DNA of 64,000 nucleotides from Massilia violaceinigra (GTDB lineage: Bacteria > Pseudomonadota > Gammaproteobacteria > Burkholderiales > Burkholderiaceae_D), in the NCBI RefSeq assembly GCF_002752675.1, contig NZ_CP024608.1:6014001-6078000 (forward strand), written 5' to 3'. Shown here piece by piece: positions 41,530 through 51,492 of the stretch. Numbering within the stretch: position 1 is the first letter of the stretch; each line of letters starts with the position of its first letter. The translations under genes were made by a program, and so were the position numbers. The notes beneath the pieces were generated by a model that was not told the origin of the DNA, searched no databases, and was given only the letters and a program-made list of their open reading frames with translations.

Positions 41530-42478
41530 GGGACGGTGGATAGCGCAGGGCCGCCACTTCGCGCATCGTGGCCAGCATGCTCTCGGCGCCGGGCGAGAGC
41601 TGGTGGTGGCGGCGCGTGATGATGCCGTACATGTCCATGCGAATGTTCAGGTCGAACGGCAGCACGGTCAGCAGGCCCGTTTGCAGGTAGGGCTGCGCCA
41701 GTTCCAGCGGAAGCGCTACCACCATGTCGCTGCCGGTCAGCAGGTGCGCGATCACGGGAAGGGCCAGCGTTTCGACCGTTTCGGCCGGCGGTTCCAGGCC
41801 GCGCGCGAGGAACAAGGCGGTCAGACGGTCGCGCAGGATGCTGCCGTTGGGCGGCAAGATCCAGCCCTGGCGCGCCAGTTCGTCGAGCGTGAGATCGGTG
41901 CGCTCAGCCAGCGGATGGCCGGCGCGCACGATCAGGCTGTGGGGTTCATCGGTGACCGGCTCGAAATACAGTTCGGAGGCGGCGCCCGTGTCGAGAATGC
42001 GTCCGACGACCAGATCGAGTTCGCCGGCGCGCAGGCGCTGCACCAGGATCTTGCTGGTATCGACGGTGATCGACACGTGCACGCGCGCGTGGCGCGATTT
42101 GAGCAGGTTGACCGCCTCGGGCACCAGGCTGGTGGACGGCGTGAGCACGGTGCCCACATCGACCCGGCCGCGCAGGCCGGAGAGCAGTTCCATCACTTCC
42201 TGGTGGGCGGCGTCCATCTCGGCCAGGGCCGCGCCGGCGCGGCGGATCAGCACCTGGCCGTACCAGGTGGGCGCCACGCCGCGCGGCAGGCGCTCGAACA
42301 GCTGCACGCCGAGCGCGTGCTCGAGTTCGCCGAGCAGCTTGGAGGCGGCGGGCTGGGTCAGGTTCGCGGCTTGCGCCGCGTGCATGATGGAGCCGTGCCG
42401 GCCCAGTTCGACCAGCAGCACCAGGTGGCGGGTCTTGAGGTGCGAGCGGACAAATCGGTCGGAGCGTGGATCAGGCAT
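41519..42478 (-). CDS. LysR-family regulator of the galactose locus
   Basis: 319 residues. HTH: LVLLVELGRHGSIMHAAQAANLTQPAASKLLGELEHALGVQLFERLPRG, as in GbpR-type LysR regulators of galactose and glucose uptake. The effector domain starts near VDVGTVLTPSTSLVPEA. It lies inside the galactose locus in the same orientation, between the ABC transporter and the TonB unit. I infer it binds both dyads listed here. GbpR-like proteins respond to galactose or galactosides, which fits the locus. Confidence 0.87.
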   Translation of the reverse strand: MPDPRSDRFVRSHLKTRHLVLLVELGRHGSIMHAAQAANLTQPAASKLLGELEHALGVQLFERLPRGVAPTWYGQVLIRRAGAALAEMDAAHQEVMELLSGLRGRVDVGTVLTPSTSLVPEAVNLLKSRHARVHVSITVDTSKILVQRLRAGELDLVVGRILDTGAASELYFEPVTDEPHSLIVRAGHPLAERTDLTLDELARQGWILPPNGSILRDRLTALFLARGLEPPAETVETLALPVIAHLLTGSDMVVALPLELAQPYLQTGLLTVLPFDLNIRMDMYGIITRRHHQLSPGAESMLATMREVAALRYPPSQAI

Positions 42479-42576
42479 AGGTGTCTGTCGGAAATCAGGG
42501 ATGCCGATGATATATGTACAGTAAGCAAAACGTCAACACATATGACATCTGACGTTCCGACAACCATTATCCTCGC

Positions 42577-43563
42577 TTATGTGCGGCGCTCGCCCCGTGC
42601 CTTGAGCTGATCGAGCAGCACGGCGGCCAGCAGGATCGAGCCGCGTACCAGATACTGGTAGAACGAGTCGACGTTCAGCAGATTCATCACGTTCTCCACG
42701 GTCCCCATGATCAGTACCCCGATCAGCACACCGAAGATGCGCGCCTTGCCGCCCTGGAGCGAGACGCCACCGAGCACGCACGCCGAAATCACATCGAGTT
42801 CGAACCCCTGGGCCGCATTCGGCTGGCCGCTGGTGATGCGCGACGCCAGGATCAGCCCCGCCAGCGCCGTCACCAGCCCTTGCAGCAGAAAGATCCACAC
42901 GCGCAGCTTCTCGACCTTGACGCCGGCCAGGCGCGCCGCTTCCGGGTTGCCGCCGATGGCCAGGGTGTTGCGCCCGAAGACCGTATGATTGAGCAGCACG
43001 CCGAAAATCAGGAAGCAGGCGCCGGCCACCAGCACCGGCAGCGGCAGCCCGAACACCTGGGCATCGCCGAACGCGATGAAGGCGTCGGAGTTGATGCCCA
43101 CCGCCTGCCCTTGCGAGGCGATGAACGCCAGTCCGCGCACCATCAGCATGGTGGCCAGGGTGGCGATCAGCGCATTGACGCGCAGGTACGCAATCAGCAC
43201 GCCGTTGCCGGCGCCGATCAGTGCCCCCGCGCCCAGGCCGGCGCCCACCGCCAGCGCCACGCTGCCGGTGCGCTCCAGGACCATGGCCCCGAGCACGCCG
43301 GCAAAGGCGATGGTGGAGCCGACCGACAGGTCGAAGTCGCGCGAGGCCAGGCACAGCATCATGGTGCAGGCGACCATGCCGATCTGCGCCACCGACAGCA
43401 TCAGGCCGACCACGTTGGCGACCGAGAAGAAGTTATCGACCGTGGCCGCCAGCACGGCGAACAGCACCGCGTACGCCAGCGGCATGCTGTATTCGATCAG
43501 GAGCGCGCGCTGGCGGCCTGCCGGCGCGGGGGCGCCGGTGTGGGTGACTGGGATGGTGCTCAT
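42577..43563 (-). CDS. araH: ABC sugar permease (AraH/RbsC family)
   Basis: 328 residues with about nine membrane helices: [48 protein letters not shown] (the family box), then [43 protein letters not shown] (ABC-contact loop) and [13 protein letters not shown]. It forms the membrane channel of the ABC importer with the AraG and AraF homologues. Its ATG overlaps the AraG-like stop by 4 bp. By context it carries galactose, and arabinose is possible since AraF-type transporters can bind both. Confidence 0.88.
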   Translation of the reverse strand: MSTIPVTHTGAPAPAGRQRALLIEYSMPLAYAVLFAVLAATVDNFFSVANVVGLMLSVAQIGMVACTMMLCLASRDFDLSVGSTIAFAGVLGAMVLERTGSVALAVGAGLGAGALIGAGNGVLIAYLRVNALIATLATMLMVRGLAFIASQGQAVGINSDAFIAFGDAQVFGLPLPVLVAGACFLIFGVLLNHTVFGRNTLAIGGNPEAARLAGVKVEKLRVWIFLLQGLVTALAGLILASRITSGQPNAAQGFELDVISACVLGGVSLQGGKARIFGVLIGVLIMGTVENVMNLLNVDSFYQYLVRGSILLAAVLLDQLKARGERRT

Positions 43564-45101
43564 GCGGTTCTCCGGGAGGTGTTATCGGCGTTGTCGCCGT
43601 CGTTATCGTTATCGTTGTCGTTGCCGGTGTCAGGCAGCGCCAGGCGCAGCACCGCTTGTTCGTCGGCGTCGGCCCGCGCCAGCTCGCCGACGATGCGGCC
43701 GTCGCGCATCACCGCCACGCGGTCGGAAATGCCCAGCACTTCGGGCAGTTCGCTCGAGACCACGATCACGCAGCAGCCGCGCGCGGCCACTTCGTGGATG
43801 ATGCGGTAAATGTCGTTCTTGGCGCCGACGTCGATGCCGCGCGTCGGCTCATCGAGCACCAGCACTTTCAGGCCCGGTTCGGCCAGCCAGCGCGCCAGGA
43901 TCACCTTCTGCTGGTTGCCGCCCGAGAGCAGGCGGATTTCCTGCTCTCGGCTGGGGGTCTTGATGCGCAGGCGGGCGATGAATTCGTCGGCCAGCGCCGC
44001 CTCGCGCGCGTGGCGCAGGAACACGCCGCCCAGCAGCGCGTGGCGACGGCAGCTGACGTTGATGTTCTCGGCCACCGAGGACTGGGCCAGGATGCCCTGC
44101 TCCTTGCGGTCTTCGGGACACAGCACGATCCCGGCCGCGATAGCCGCCGAGGGGCCGCCCATCGCTACCGGCGCGCCGTCGAGCATCACGGTGCCGGGTG
44201 CGCGCTTGTCGGCGCCGTACATCTGGCGCATCAATTCGCTGCGCCCGGCCCCCACCAGGCCGAAAAAGCCCAGCACTTCGCCCGCGCGCACGGAAAAATC
44301 GCAGCCATCGGCCATGCCGCGCACCGCCAGGCGTTCGGCGCCCAGTTCACGTTCGCGGTAGTCGTAGATGTCGCTCAGCTCGCGCCCGACCATGTCGCTG
44401 ATCAAACGGTCGCGCGGCACCTCGGCCATCACCGGGTGGGTGGCGACCTTGCGCCCGTCGCGGAAGATGGTGCAGGCGTCGCACAGCGCGTACAGTTCTT
44501 CCAGCCGGTGCGAGATGTAGATCAGCGTGCGCCCTTCGGCGCGCAGGTCGCGCACCAGCCGGAACAGGATTTCCGTTTCGCGGTGCGACAGGCTGCTGGT
44601 CGGCTCGTCGAACGCGATGACCTGCGCGTCCTGCATCACCGCCTTGCAGATCTCGACCATCTGGCGCTGCGCGATCGACAGGTCGGCCAGGCGCGCGTTC
44701 GGATCGAGGTCCACGCCGATCTTCGCAAGGCGCTCGGACACCAGCTTGTTGGCGGCGCCCTTGTCGAGAAAGCCCATGCGGGTCGGCATGCGGCCCAGCA
44801 GGACGTTCTCGGCCACCGTCAGCTCCGGAACGTACTGCAGTTCCTGGTGAATGATCGACACGCCGGCGGCGATGGCGTCGCTGGCCGAACCGAAGCGCAC
44901 TTCGCGCCCGTCCAGCAGCAGGCGCCCGCCGTCCGGGCGGTATTGCCCGCCCAGGATCTTGAGCAGGGTCGACTTGCCGGCGCCGTTTTCGCCCAGCAGG
45001 CCGTGCACGGTGCCGGCATGGGCCTCGAAGCTGACGCCCCCGAGCGCGATCACGCCGGGGAAGTGCTTGGAGACCTGGTCAAACTGGAGGTAAGCGGACA
45101 T
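43560..45101 (-). CDS. araG: ABC sugar ATPase (AraG/MglA family)
   Basis: 513 residues with two fused ABC domains. First: Walker [15 protein letters not shown], signature [14 protein letters not shown], Walker [13 protein letters not shown]. Second: a degenerate P-loop [14 protein letters not shown] and signature [16 protein letters not shown] with [14 protein letters not shown], as usual for MglA/AraG proteins. A Gln/Asn/Asp-rich tail ends [10 protein letters not shown]. It drives uptake with AraF and AraH homologues. It lies 6 bp after the AraF-like gene. Confidence 0.91.
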   Translation of the reverse strand: MSAYLQFDQVSKHFPGVIALGGVSFEAHAGTVHGLLGENGAGKSTLLKILGGQYRPDGGRLLLDGREVRFGSASDAIAAGVSIIHQELQYVPELTVAENVLLGRMPTRMGFLDKGAANKLVSERLAKIGVDLDPNARLADLSIAQRQMVEICKAVMQDAQVIAFDEPTSSLSHRETEILFRLVRDLRAEGRTLIYISHRLEELYALCDACTIFRDGRKVATHPVMAEVPRDRLISDMVGRELSDIYDYRERELGAERLAVRGMADGCDFSVRAGEVLGFFGLVGAGRSELMRQMYGADKRAPGTVMLDGAPVAMGGPSAAIAAGIVLCPEDRKEQGILAQSSVAENINVSCRRHALLGGVFLRHAREAALADEFIARLRIKTPSREQEIRLLSGGNQQKVILARWLAEPGLKVLVLDEPTRGIDVGAKNDIYRIIHEVAARGCCVIVVSSELPEVLGISDRVAVMRDGRIVGELARADADEQAVLRLALPDTGNDNDNDNDGDNADNTSRRTA

Positions 45102-45107
45102 CGTGGA

Positions 45108-46097
45108 TCACTTCTCCATTTCGGCGTGCACTTTGGCGGCATTAGCGCGCGTCATCAACGTGCCGGCGGTCAGCGTTTCGGCAGCCGGGACCTTGTTGGT
45201 GGCGATCCAGTCGTACAGATTGGCGGTGGTCTCGTAACCGTGGCGTTTCGGGCTGATCATCACGGTGCCGAAGAAACCGGTCGGCTGCGGCTTGGCGAAT
45301 TCGTTCAGGGCCGTCTTGCTGCCGCCGATGCCGATGCCGATCATGGCGTCGGCGCGCATGCCGCGTCCTTCGGCGGCGCGCACGGCGCCGAGCACCGCTT
45401 CATCGTTCAGGCCCACCGCTACCCAGCGCTTGAAGCGCTGCTGCTTGGTGTAGGCGATGTTGGCGGCGTTGAAGGCCGATTCGGTATCGGTCTTCGATTG
45501 GGCCGCATCGACCACGTTCGCGGCCGGTACGCCGGCCGCTTTCAAGGTGTCGACCGCGCCCATGGTGCGCTCGCGCGCGGTCGGCAACTGGTCGTACGAC
45601 ACGCGCAGGATGCCGACTTCGGCCAGGTTCCAGCCGCGCGCCTTGATTTCGGCGGCCAGTCCGGCGCCCACCTGCTTGCCGATTTCGTAGCCCGAAATGC
45701 CCATGTGCGGCACCGATGCCAGCGGCTTGCCGGCGCCATCGAGCAGGCGGTCGTCGACCGAGATCACTTTCATGTTATTGCGCTTGGCGGCGCGTTCGAC
45801 CGCCTTGCCCAGCTTGACGTCCGGCGCGCAGATGACGAAGCCCTGCGCCTTTTGCGCGGCCAGGTTGTCGATCGCGGCGATCATTTTTTCGCCGTTCGGG
45901 ATACCGATCTTGATCAGGGTGAAGCCCTTGTCTTTGGCGGCTTGCTCGGCGAAGCGCCATTCGTCCTGAAACCACGGTTCCTCGGCCTGCTTGACCAGGA
46001 AGCCGATCTTGACCGGGTCGGCCGCCTGGACGGCGCCGAAAGCGCATGCCACGACAGCGGCTGCCGCCAGTTTTGCGAGAGTAGGGAAGGTTTTCAT
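45108..46097 (-). CDS. araF: ABC sugar-binding protein (AraF family)
   Basis: 329 residues from ATG 46097, with AGGAGA upstream. Signal peptide: MKTFPTLAKLAAAAVVACAF to VQAAD. The mature protein follows E. coli AraF closely: KIGFLVKQAEEPWFQDEWRF, GFVICAPDVKLGKAVER, MKVISVDDRLLDG, then RWVAVGLNDEAVLGAVRAAE. AraF binds L-arabinose and also D-galactose, so galactose is the most consistent ligand given DgoD, DgoK, DgoA and GH35 around it. It is periplasmic. The gene lies 17 bp after the lactonase gene. Confidence 0.87.
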   Translation of the reverse strand: MKTFPTLAKLAAAAVVACAFGAVQAADPVKIGFLVKQAEEPWFQDEWRFAEQAAKDKGFTLIKIGIPNGEKMIAAIDNLAAQKAQGFVICAPDVKLGKAVERAAKRNNMKVISVDDRLLDGAGKPLASVPHMGISGYEIGKQVGAGLAAEIKARGWNLAEVGILRVSYDQLPTARERTMGAVDTLKAAGVPAANVVDAAQSKTDTESAFNAANIAYTKQQRFKRWVAVGLNDEAVLGAVRAAEGRGMRADAMIGIGIGGSKTALNEFAKPQPTGFFGTVMISPKRHGYETTANLYDWIATNKVPAAETLTAGTLMTRANAAKVHAEMEK

Positions 46098-46114
46098 GGT
46101 GGTCTCCTGTTCAA

Positions 46115-46957
46115 TTATTGTGATGGATGATCGTCGAATGGACTGTCTGGCTGGCCCGCGACGCCGGGAACAGAGACGGTGAACAAACCGCCCTCGCCTA
46201 CTGCGGCGAGCTGCGTAAGGCCAGCACCGCCAAAGGCGATGCTGCTGCAATCGAGCGCGATGCGCCGTAACACCTTGCCGTCGGGCGCGTACTGGACCAA
46301 CTGGCCCGCCTGGGCGTTCCACAGGCAGCCGGCGGCGTCCAGCACCGCGCCGCGCGGCGTGGCACCGGCATCGAGCTGCGCGAACACCGTGACGCCGCCG
46401 ACGTGGCCACGCTCGGCGTCGTAGTCGCAAGCGAGCAGCTGGCTGGCGCGCGCATCGGCGAAAAACATGCGCTTGCCGTCGGCGCTGAAGCAGATCGCGC
46501 TCGCTTCGGCCACCACCGGCAAGGCCAGCCGGCGCAAGCCGTACTTGCCCGAAAACTGATAAAAACTGCCGATCGCGCGCCCGTCCTTGGCCACGTTGCG
46601 GGTTCCGAACACCAGAAAGCCGCGGCGGTCGGTGCAACCGTCGCTGATCGCCGTGCGCGGTTCGGCGGCGTCCACCGCCACCAGCGGCTGCACGCGCAGC
46701 TGGCGCGGGCCGGTGTCGCGGCCCGGCTCGGAGAAACCGAGGCGCTTGCTCAGCCCAAACAGCACGCGCCCGGACGCGCAGTGCGCCAGCAGGCCGGCGG
46801 CGTCGGGCAGGCGGCAGGCCAGCGGCGCCGGATCCCGCTCCGCCAGGGCGTGCACCGCATGCGCGCCGCTGCCCGCCCACCACCAGCGGTGGCCGCGCGC
46901 ATCCCAGCGCAGGCAGCGCCCGGGATGGTGCGACAAACGTGACGATGGCGCCGTCAT
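46115..46957 (-). CDS. SMP-30/gluconolactonase family sugar lactonase
   Basis: 280 residues. ATG 46957 lies two bases past the stop of the GH35 gene; a GTG at 46963 overlapping that stop is an alternative. Six-bladed propeller pieces: ISDGCTDRRGFLVFGTRN (Asp/Asn metal ligands), SGKYGLRRLALPVVAEASAICFS, FFADARASQLLACDYD, DAGATPRGAVLDAAGCLWNA. It hydrolyses the lactone made by the sugar dehydrogenase, matching AraB/GalB-like L-arabinono-/galactonolactonases. Confidence 0.83.
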   Translation of the reverse strand: MTAPSSRLSHHPGRCLRWDARGHRWWWAGSGAHAVHALAERDPAPLACRLPDAAGLLAHCASGRVLFGLSKRLGFSEPGRDTGPRQLRVQPLVAVDAAEPRTAISDGCTDRRGFLVFGTRNVAKDGRAIGSFYQFSGKYGLRRLALPVVAEASAICFSADGKRMFFADARASQLLACDYDAERGHVGGVTVFAQLDAGATPRGAVLDAAGCLWNAQAGQLVQYAPDGKVLRRIALDCSSIAFGGAGLTQLAAVGEGGLFTVSVPGVAGQPDSPFDDHPSQ

Positions 46958-46959
46958 CG

Positions 46960-49398
46960 TCACGGCTTCACGTCGAGACGGTAGATCGGGGTCACGCGCA
47001 CGGCGCGCAGTTCGGCGATCTGCTCCTTGCCGCCGAAGTCCGGGCGGCCTTCTGTCGGAATGTAGACCGGGGCGTCGGCGCGCAGCGGCAGCACCGACAG
47101 GGTCAGCGGGCCGCTGCCCGCATGGCGCGCCGCGAACTGCCAGCCGTAGCCGCTGTAGTACCAATCGTCGAGCATGCGGGTGCCGTTGAACAGACGTCCG
47201 ATGTCGCCGACGAAATCGAGTTCGACCAGCGCATCGAGCTTGTTTTTGATTCGTGGCAGCTCGATCGACCAGGCCGCGGCGGCGCTGAAGCTCTCGGGCA
47301 GCGGTTGCAGCGCGGCGTTGGCCAGGCCGCCGATCATCACCGGGCGCACCATGCGCGCCGCGCGCACCGGCTTGAACGCCGCCTCATGGCTGCGCGCGGG
47401 CAGCGTAACGGCGAACGACTGGAACATCCCGTCCTGGCCGGCGATAAGTGGCATGCCGGCCTTCGGGGTGCGCGGCAGCGCCGGATAGACGGCGAAGCGG
47501 AAGGCCGGATTGCCGTCCGAGCGCATGCGCAGGCCGCCGTCGGCAAACCAGGTCTGCTGGGCGCCGATGACAAGGCGGCGCTGGCCGGCCAGCTGGCCGA
47601 TGGCCAGTTGCTGCGATTGTTCTGGCGTGAGCACCAGCAGCGTCACGGGCGCCTTGCCGGCGCGCCGGATCGTCACCGCCGCCTGCGTGCCGGGGGTGAT
47701 GCCGTCGATGACGGTCTTGCCGCCCTCCTGGTTGACGCGCGCGCCGGGGGCTGTCAGGCTGCTTGCGGCGGCGGCGTCGAAACCCAGTTCGACCGGAATG
47801 CCGGCGCTGGCCGCGAACACGTACACGACGCCGGCCGTGCCGTTGTCGAGCCGCGCCACCGGCTGCGCCGTGGCATAGGCCAGGCGCGTGCCGTCCAGGT
47901 CCATGTTGAGCGGCCAGATAAAGTAGGCGCCGTCGGCCAGGTCGACCGGCTGGCGCGGGAACTCCACGGTCCGGCCGGGCAGCTTGACCGAGAAGCGCAC
48001 CTGGCGCTGCAGCGGCATCGGATACTGGCGCACGTGGTTGCTCACGAACAGAAAGGCGCTGTCGCCCTGGCTGCGCACGGACAAGCGCGGCGTTGTCAGG
48101 TCCTCCGGGCCGGTCGGCACGACATCGGGCTTACGCACCGTCATGGGCGCGAGACGGTCGCCGAAGTCGCGCATGAACAGGTGGAACGGCCGCAGGCGCG
48201 TGAGCACGGGGCGCTGCTGGCCGTCCGGGCCCAGTGGCGCCTGGAAGTCGTAGCTGATCATCGGCGTGTCGTTGTAGCCGCCCGTGAGCGTGCTCTCTTC
48301 CAGCGTGGTCATGCCGACCGGATTGCGCCCGCCGTGGAACATGTAGTAGCCGACCAGGTTCACGCCGGACCCCAGCTGCACCGGCAGCATCGAGGCGATG
48401 TCGTCGCTCGATACCACCGGACGGCGGCGGTACATGAAAGGCAGGCCCGCGCCGTATTCGGCGCCCAGGAACGGGGTTTTATCGATATCGGTGTCGGCGG
48501 TGCCGCGCGTGCTTGCGCGGGTCTGCGCACCGAGGTCGCCGCTCACGCGGCTGTCGAAGCGGAAGGCGTAGGTTTCTTTCGGCGCCAGCTCGGTGGTACT
48601 GCGCGCCCATGGCTCGTCGGGATAGCCGCCGAACACCGGTGTCACTTCGCCCGACGGATACACGGTCTGGTCCCAGCCGGTGACGGTGTACAGCGGCACA
48701 TCCATGCCGGCCTCGCGCGCCATGCGCTTGAGGGTGCTGATATGGCCGGCGCCTTCGCCCGGCCCATTGAGGTTGTATTCGTTTTCGATCTGCACGCCGA
48801 TCACGCGCCCGCCATCCTTCCACAGCAAGCCCTTGAGCTGGCGGCCGATCTGGCCGTACAGGCGCGCGACGTGGCGCAGATACTGCGGGTCGTCACCGCG
48901 CGTGGGCATGGCGCCCACCACCCAGTCGGGAATGCCGCCGTAGCGCACTTCCGCGTGCACCCACGGGCCGACCCGCACCATCACGTCCAGGCCCGCGCCA
49001 GCTGCCAGCTGCACGAAGCGGCGCAGGTCGCGCTGGCCGTTCCAGACGTACGTGCCCTGCTGCTCTTCGTGGTGGTTCCACATGATGTATGTGGCCACGA
49101 TGTCGATGCCGGCGGCCTTCATCTTGCGCAGTTCCGCTTCCCATTCGTCGGCCGGAGTGCGGCTGTAGTGGAACTCGCCCATCACCGGCATCCATGGCTT
49201 GCCGTTGCGGGTCAGGTACTGGCTGTTGGCGCCGATGCGCTCGCCCGAAGGCGACACCGAGGCGCCCATCTGCAGCTGGTTTTCGAGCGGCGCCCTGGCC
49301 GGCGCGCTGGCGTCGATGCGCAGCAGGGCCTGGCCGCACGCGGTGCTGGCAAAGGCGCCTGCCACCAGCAGCGGCAGGCATTTGACGATCAGGTGCAT
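46960..49398 (-). CDS. GH35 beta-galactosidase
   Basis: 812 residues with a signal peptide (MHLIVKCLPLLVAGAFASTAC, lipobox-like LAGA..C possible). The catalytic TIM barrel carries YSRTPADEWEAELRKMKAAG, WNHHEEQQG, the acid/base VIGVQIENEYN and the nucleophile FLGAEYGAG. Then follow beta domains (residues about 450-812), longer than the minimal GH35. It releases terminal beta-galactose from oligo- or polysaccharides in the periplasm or at the surface. Placed right after dgoD and before the lactonase, so hydrolysis and catabolism are co-expressed. Tail composition gives no family subtype. Confidence 0.9.
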   Translation of the reverse strand: MHLIVKCLPLLVAGAFASTACGQALLRIDASAPARAPLENQLQMGASVSPSGERIGANSQYLTRNGKPWMPVMGEFHYSRTPADEWEAELRKMKAAGIDIVATYIMWNHHEEQQGTYVWNGQRDLRRFVQLAAGAGLDVMVRVGPWVHAEVRYGGIPDWVVGAMPTRGDDPQYLRHVARLYGQIGRQLKGLLWKDGGRVIGVQIENEYNLNGPGEGAGHISTLKRMAREAGMDVPLYTVTGWDQTVYPSGEVTPVFGGYPDEPWARSTTELAPKETYAFRFDSRVSGDLGAQTRASTRGTADTDIDKTPFLGAEYGAGLPFMYRRRPVVSSDDIASMLPVQLGSGVNLVGYYMFHGGRNPVGMTTLEESTLTGGYNDTPMISYDFQAPLGPDGQQRPVLTRLRPFHLFMRDFGDRLAPMTVRKPDVVPTGPEDLTTPRLSVRSQGDSAFLFVSNHVRQYPMPLQRQVRFSVKLPGRTVEFPRQPVDLADGAYFIWPLNMDLDGTRLAYATAQPVARLDNGTAGVVYVFAASAGIPVELGFDAAAASSLTAPGARVNQEGGKTVIDGITPGTQAAVTIRRAGKAPVTLLVLTPEQSQQLAIGQLAGQRRLVIGAQQTWFADGGLRMRSDGNPAFRFAVYPALPRTPKAGMPLIAGQDGMFQSFAVTLPARSHEAAFKPVRAARMVRPVMIGGLANAALQPLPESFSAAAAWSIELPRIKNKLDALVELDFVGDIGRLFNGTRMLDDWYYSGYGWQFAARHAGSGPLTLSVLPLRADAPVYIPTEGRPDFGGKEQIAELRAVRVTPIYRLDVKP

Positions 49399-49476
49399 CT
49401 TGTCTCCGTTATTACTGTTCTTATTTTTTATGGTGCTGCCGGGGCGAAGCCCCTTATGTCTTGATTCTGTTTACCG

Positions 49477-50625
49477 CTACCACTCGGCGACGCTGCCATC
49501 CTCATGGCGCCACAGCGGATTGCGCCAGTCGGGCGCGTTCTTGCTGGCCTCGATCACGCGTTCTTCGTCGACCTCGACGCCCAGGCCCGGCTTGGTCAAG
49601 GCCGCGATATAGCCGCCTTCCATGCGGAAGTCGTCCTTGTTCTTGACGTAGTCGAGCAGTTCGGCGCCCTGGTTGTAATGGATGCCCATGCTCTGTTCCT
49701 GCAGCACCGCATTGTGCGAGACGAAGTCGAGGTGCAGGCAGGCCGCCAGCGCGACGGGGCCGAGCGGGCAATGCGGCGCCACGGCGACGTCGTAGGCTTC
49801 GGCCATGGCCGCGATCTTGACGCATTCGGTGATGCCGCCCGCGTGCGACAGGTCCGGCTGCAGGATCGCCAGGCCACCCTGTTCGAGCACGCGCTTGAAT
49901 TCGAAGCGCGAGTACATGCGCTCACCGGCTGCCAGCGGGATCGAGGTCGATTCGGCCAGGCGCGGATAATACTCGGCCTGTTCGGCCAGCACCGGCTCTT
50001 CGACAAACAAGGGCCGGTACGGCTCGAGGGCGCGCAGCAGCACCTTGGCCATCGGGGCGGCCACGCGGCCGTGGAAGTCGATGCCGAATTCGATCTCGTT
50101 GCCGAAGGCTTCGCGGATTTCGGCGATGCGCCCGACCGCCTGGTCCACCGCGCGGGCGCTGTCGAGCATGCGCATTTCTTCGGTGCCGTTCATCTTGAAG
50201 GTGTCGATGCCGACCGCGCGCAGCTTGCGGATGCCGGCGATGACGTCGGACGGACGGTCGCCGCCCACCCAGCTGTACATCTTCATCTTGTCGCGTACCC
50301 GGCCGCCCAGCAGGTCGTAAACCGGCACGCCGAGCAGCTTGCCCTTGATGTCCCACAAGGCCTGGTCGATGCCGGCAATGGCGCTCATCAGAATCGCGCC
50401 GCCGCGGTAGAAGCCGCCGCGGTACATGGCTTGCCACAGGTCGTTGATGCGGCCCGGGTCCTGGCCGATCAGGAACGGCGTCATCTCGTGGACCGCCGCT
50501 TCGACCGTGCGCGCGCGGCCTTCGATCACCGGTTCGCCCCAGCCGACGATGCCTTCGTCGGTCTCGATCTTCAACAGCATCCAGCGCGGCGGAACCCGGT
50601 ACGTCGTCAGTTTGATGATTTTCAT
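49477..50625 (-). CDS. dgoD: D-galactonate dehydratase
   Basis: 382 residues, exactly the length of E. coli DgoD. Mandelate racemase/enolase fold: [20 protein letters not shown], the 20s/50s capping loops [27 protein letters not shown], Mg ligands near DFHGRV, VEEPV and GERM, and the catalytic [14 protein letters not shown] loop. It dehydrates galactonate to 2-dehydro-3-deoxy-galactonate. First gene of the dgoD-GH35-lactonase-araFGH unit, with the operator about 75 bp upstream. Confidence 0.93.
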   Translation of the reverse strand: MKIIKLTTYRVPPRWMLLKIETDEGIVGWGEPVIEGRARTVEAAVHEMTPFLIGQDPGRINDLWQAMYRGGFYRGGAILMSAIAGIDQALWDIKGKLLGVPVYDLLGGRVRDKMKMYSWVGGDRPSDVIAGIRKLRAVGIDTFKMNGTEEMRMLDSARAVDQAVGRIAEIREAFGNEIEFGIDFHGRVAAPMAKVLLRALEPYRPLFVEEPVLAEQAEYYPRLAESTSIPLAAGERMYSRFEFKRVLEQGGLAILQPDLSHAGGITECVKIAAMAEAYDVAVAPHCPLGPVALAACLHLDFVSHNAVLQEQSMGIHYNQGAELLDYVKNKDDFRMEGGYIAALTKPGLGVEVDEERVIEASKNAPDWRNPLWRHEDGSVAEW

Positions 50626-50696
50626 CGCTTAGCCATTAGTCAAGAATGACAAGCAGTCTAAGCCTGCGATCTAGGCATGAAATATGAATATTCGAC

Positions 50697-50724
50697 AAAA
50701 AGCTATACTCAAATCGCATAGCTT
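50697..50724. promoter_or_regulatory. LysR-type operator, galactose locus unit 1
   Basis: AGCTAT (50701-50706), 11-base spacer, ATAGCT (50718-50723): a perfect dyad with the T-N11-A geometry of LysR sites, in the 186-bp gap between dgoD and the divergent PEP-CTERM gene. A second copy precedes the TonB unit (41502-41529). It probably binds the LysR protein encoded at 41519. Confidence 0.68.
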
Positions 50725-50811
50725 ACGTGCCTTCCGCTGCACGCTATGATGGATATTCTCCGTAGTACTTTACTGACGGCAATATCACATGCTTTTGCAG
50801 GGAGCACGCGC

Positions 50812-51414
50812 ATGACATTCCGCATGACATTCTGTTCTCAACTGATCGGCGGCACCGTGGCACTGGCCGGGCTGCTGGCACCCGGCGCGGCGTTCGCCAT
50901 TCCGATCGCTTCACCCGGCACCGAGGGGCTGGCCGTGCTCGCCGCGAACGCGGGCGCCATCGTGGCAACCTACCAGGGCAGCTCGGCCGACTATGCCAAC
51001 GACCTGTATTTGTTTACCGATGACGGGGTCGACAACAACGATGTGTTCATGTTCAGTAATCGCGACACCCCGGTCGGCGGCATCTTCAACCTCGGGCGGT
51101 TCGTGGTGGGCAGCGAACTGATGTTCCGCCTGCACGTGAATACGACCGGGCGCGATTTCTTCAGCGGCCCCGGCAGCCGTAATCCGGACCGGCGCGCCCA
51201 TGCGCGCGTGCAGCAGGACTGGACGCCCGGAACCGCACTCGTCAGTTTTGAGGATTTGCGCGGCGGTCCCTACAAGTTCAACGATCTGAGTTTCTCGCTG
51301 AGCAATGCGGCGACCACGGTGCCGCCCGTGCCCGTTCCCGCGCCGGCCTCGCTCGGCTTGATCGGCATCGGCATCGCCGGCCTGCTGGCCGCACGGCGGC
51401 GCCGCGCCGGTTGA
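50812..51414 (+). CDS. PEP-CTERM sorting-domain protein
   Basis: 200 residues from ATG 50812 (GGGAG seven bases upstream). Signal peptide (FCSQLIGGTVALAGLLAPGAAFA), Gly/Asp-rich beta body (DDGVDNNDVFMFSN, TTGRDFFSGPGSRNPD) and C-terminal VPAPASLGLIGIGIAGLLAA followed by RRRR. That is the PEP-CTERM type tail: a Pro-rich motif, a membrane helix and a basic end, recognised by an exosortase (EpsH/XrtA) that is not in this window. Ends are probably cut and attached to the surface or exopolysaccharide. Divergent from dgoD. Confidence 0.8.
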   Translation: MTFRMTFCSQLIGGTVALAGLLAPGAAFAIPIASPGTEGLAVLAANAGAIVATYQGSSADYANDLYLFTDDGVDNNDVFMFSNRDTPVGGIFNLGRFVVGSELMFRLHVNTTGRDFFSGPGSRNPDRRAHARVQQDWTPGTALVSFEDLRGGPYKFNDLSFSLSNAATTVPPVPVPAPASLGLIGIGIAGLLAARRRRAG

Positions 51415-51492
51415 TGCGCGCGCACAAACCGGCCGGGAACCTTAGTTGGTGCACTGTTGTCCAATCAGTCATCACTTCAGTGGAGACTTGCC

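Noticed and set aside
49440..49453. Hairpin between GH35 and dgoD as a terminator
   Set aside because: The stem is only five base pairs with a three-base loop and no T-tract, and the operon appears continuous.
46939..49464. A long plus-strand reading frame opposite the GH35 gene
   Set aside because: Antisense to a clear enzyme with intact catalytic motifs, with no domain of its own.
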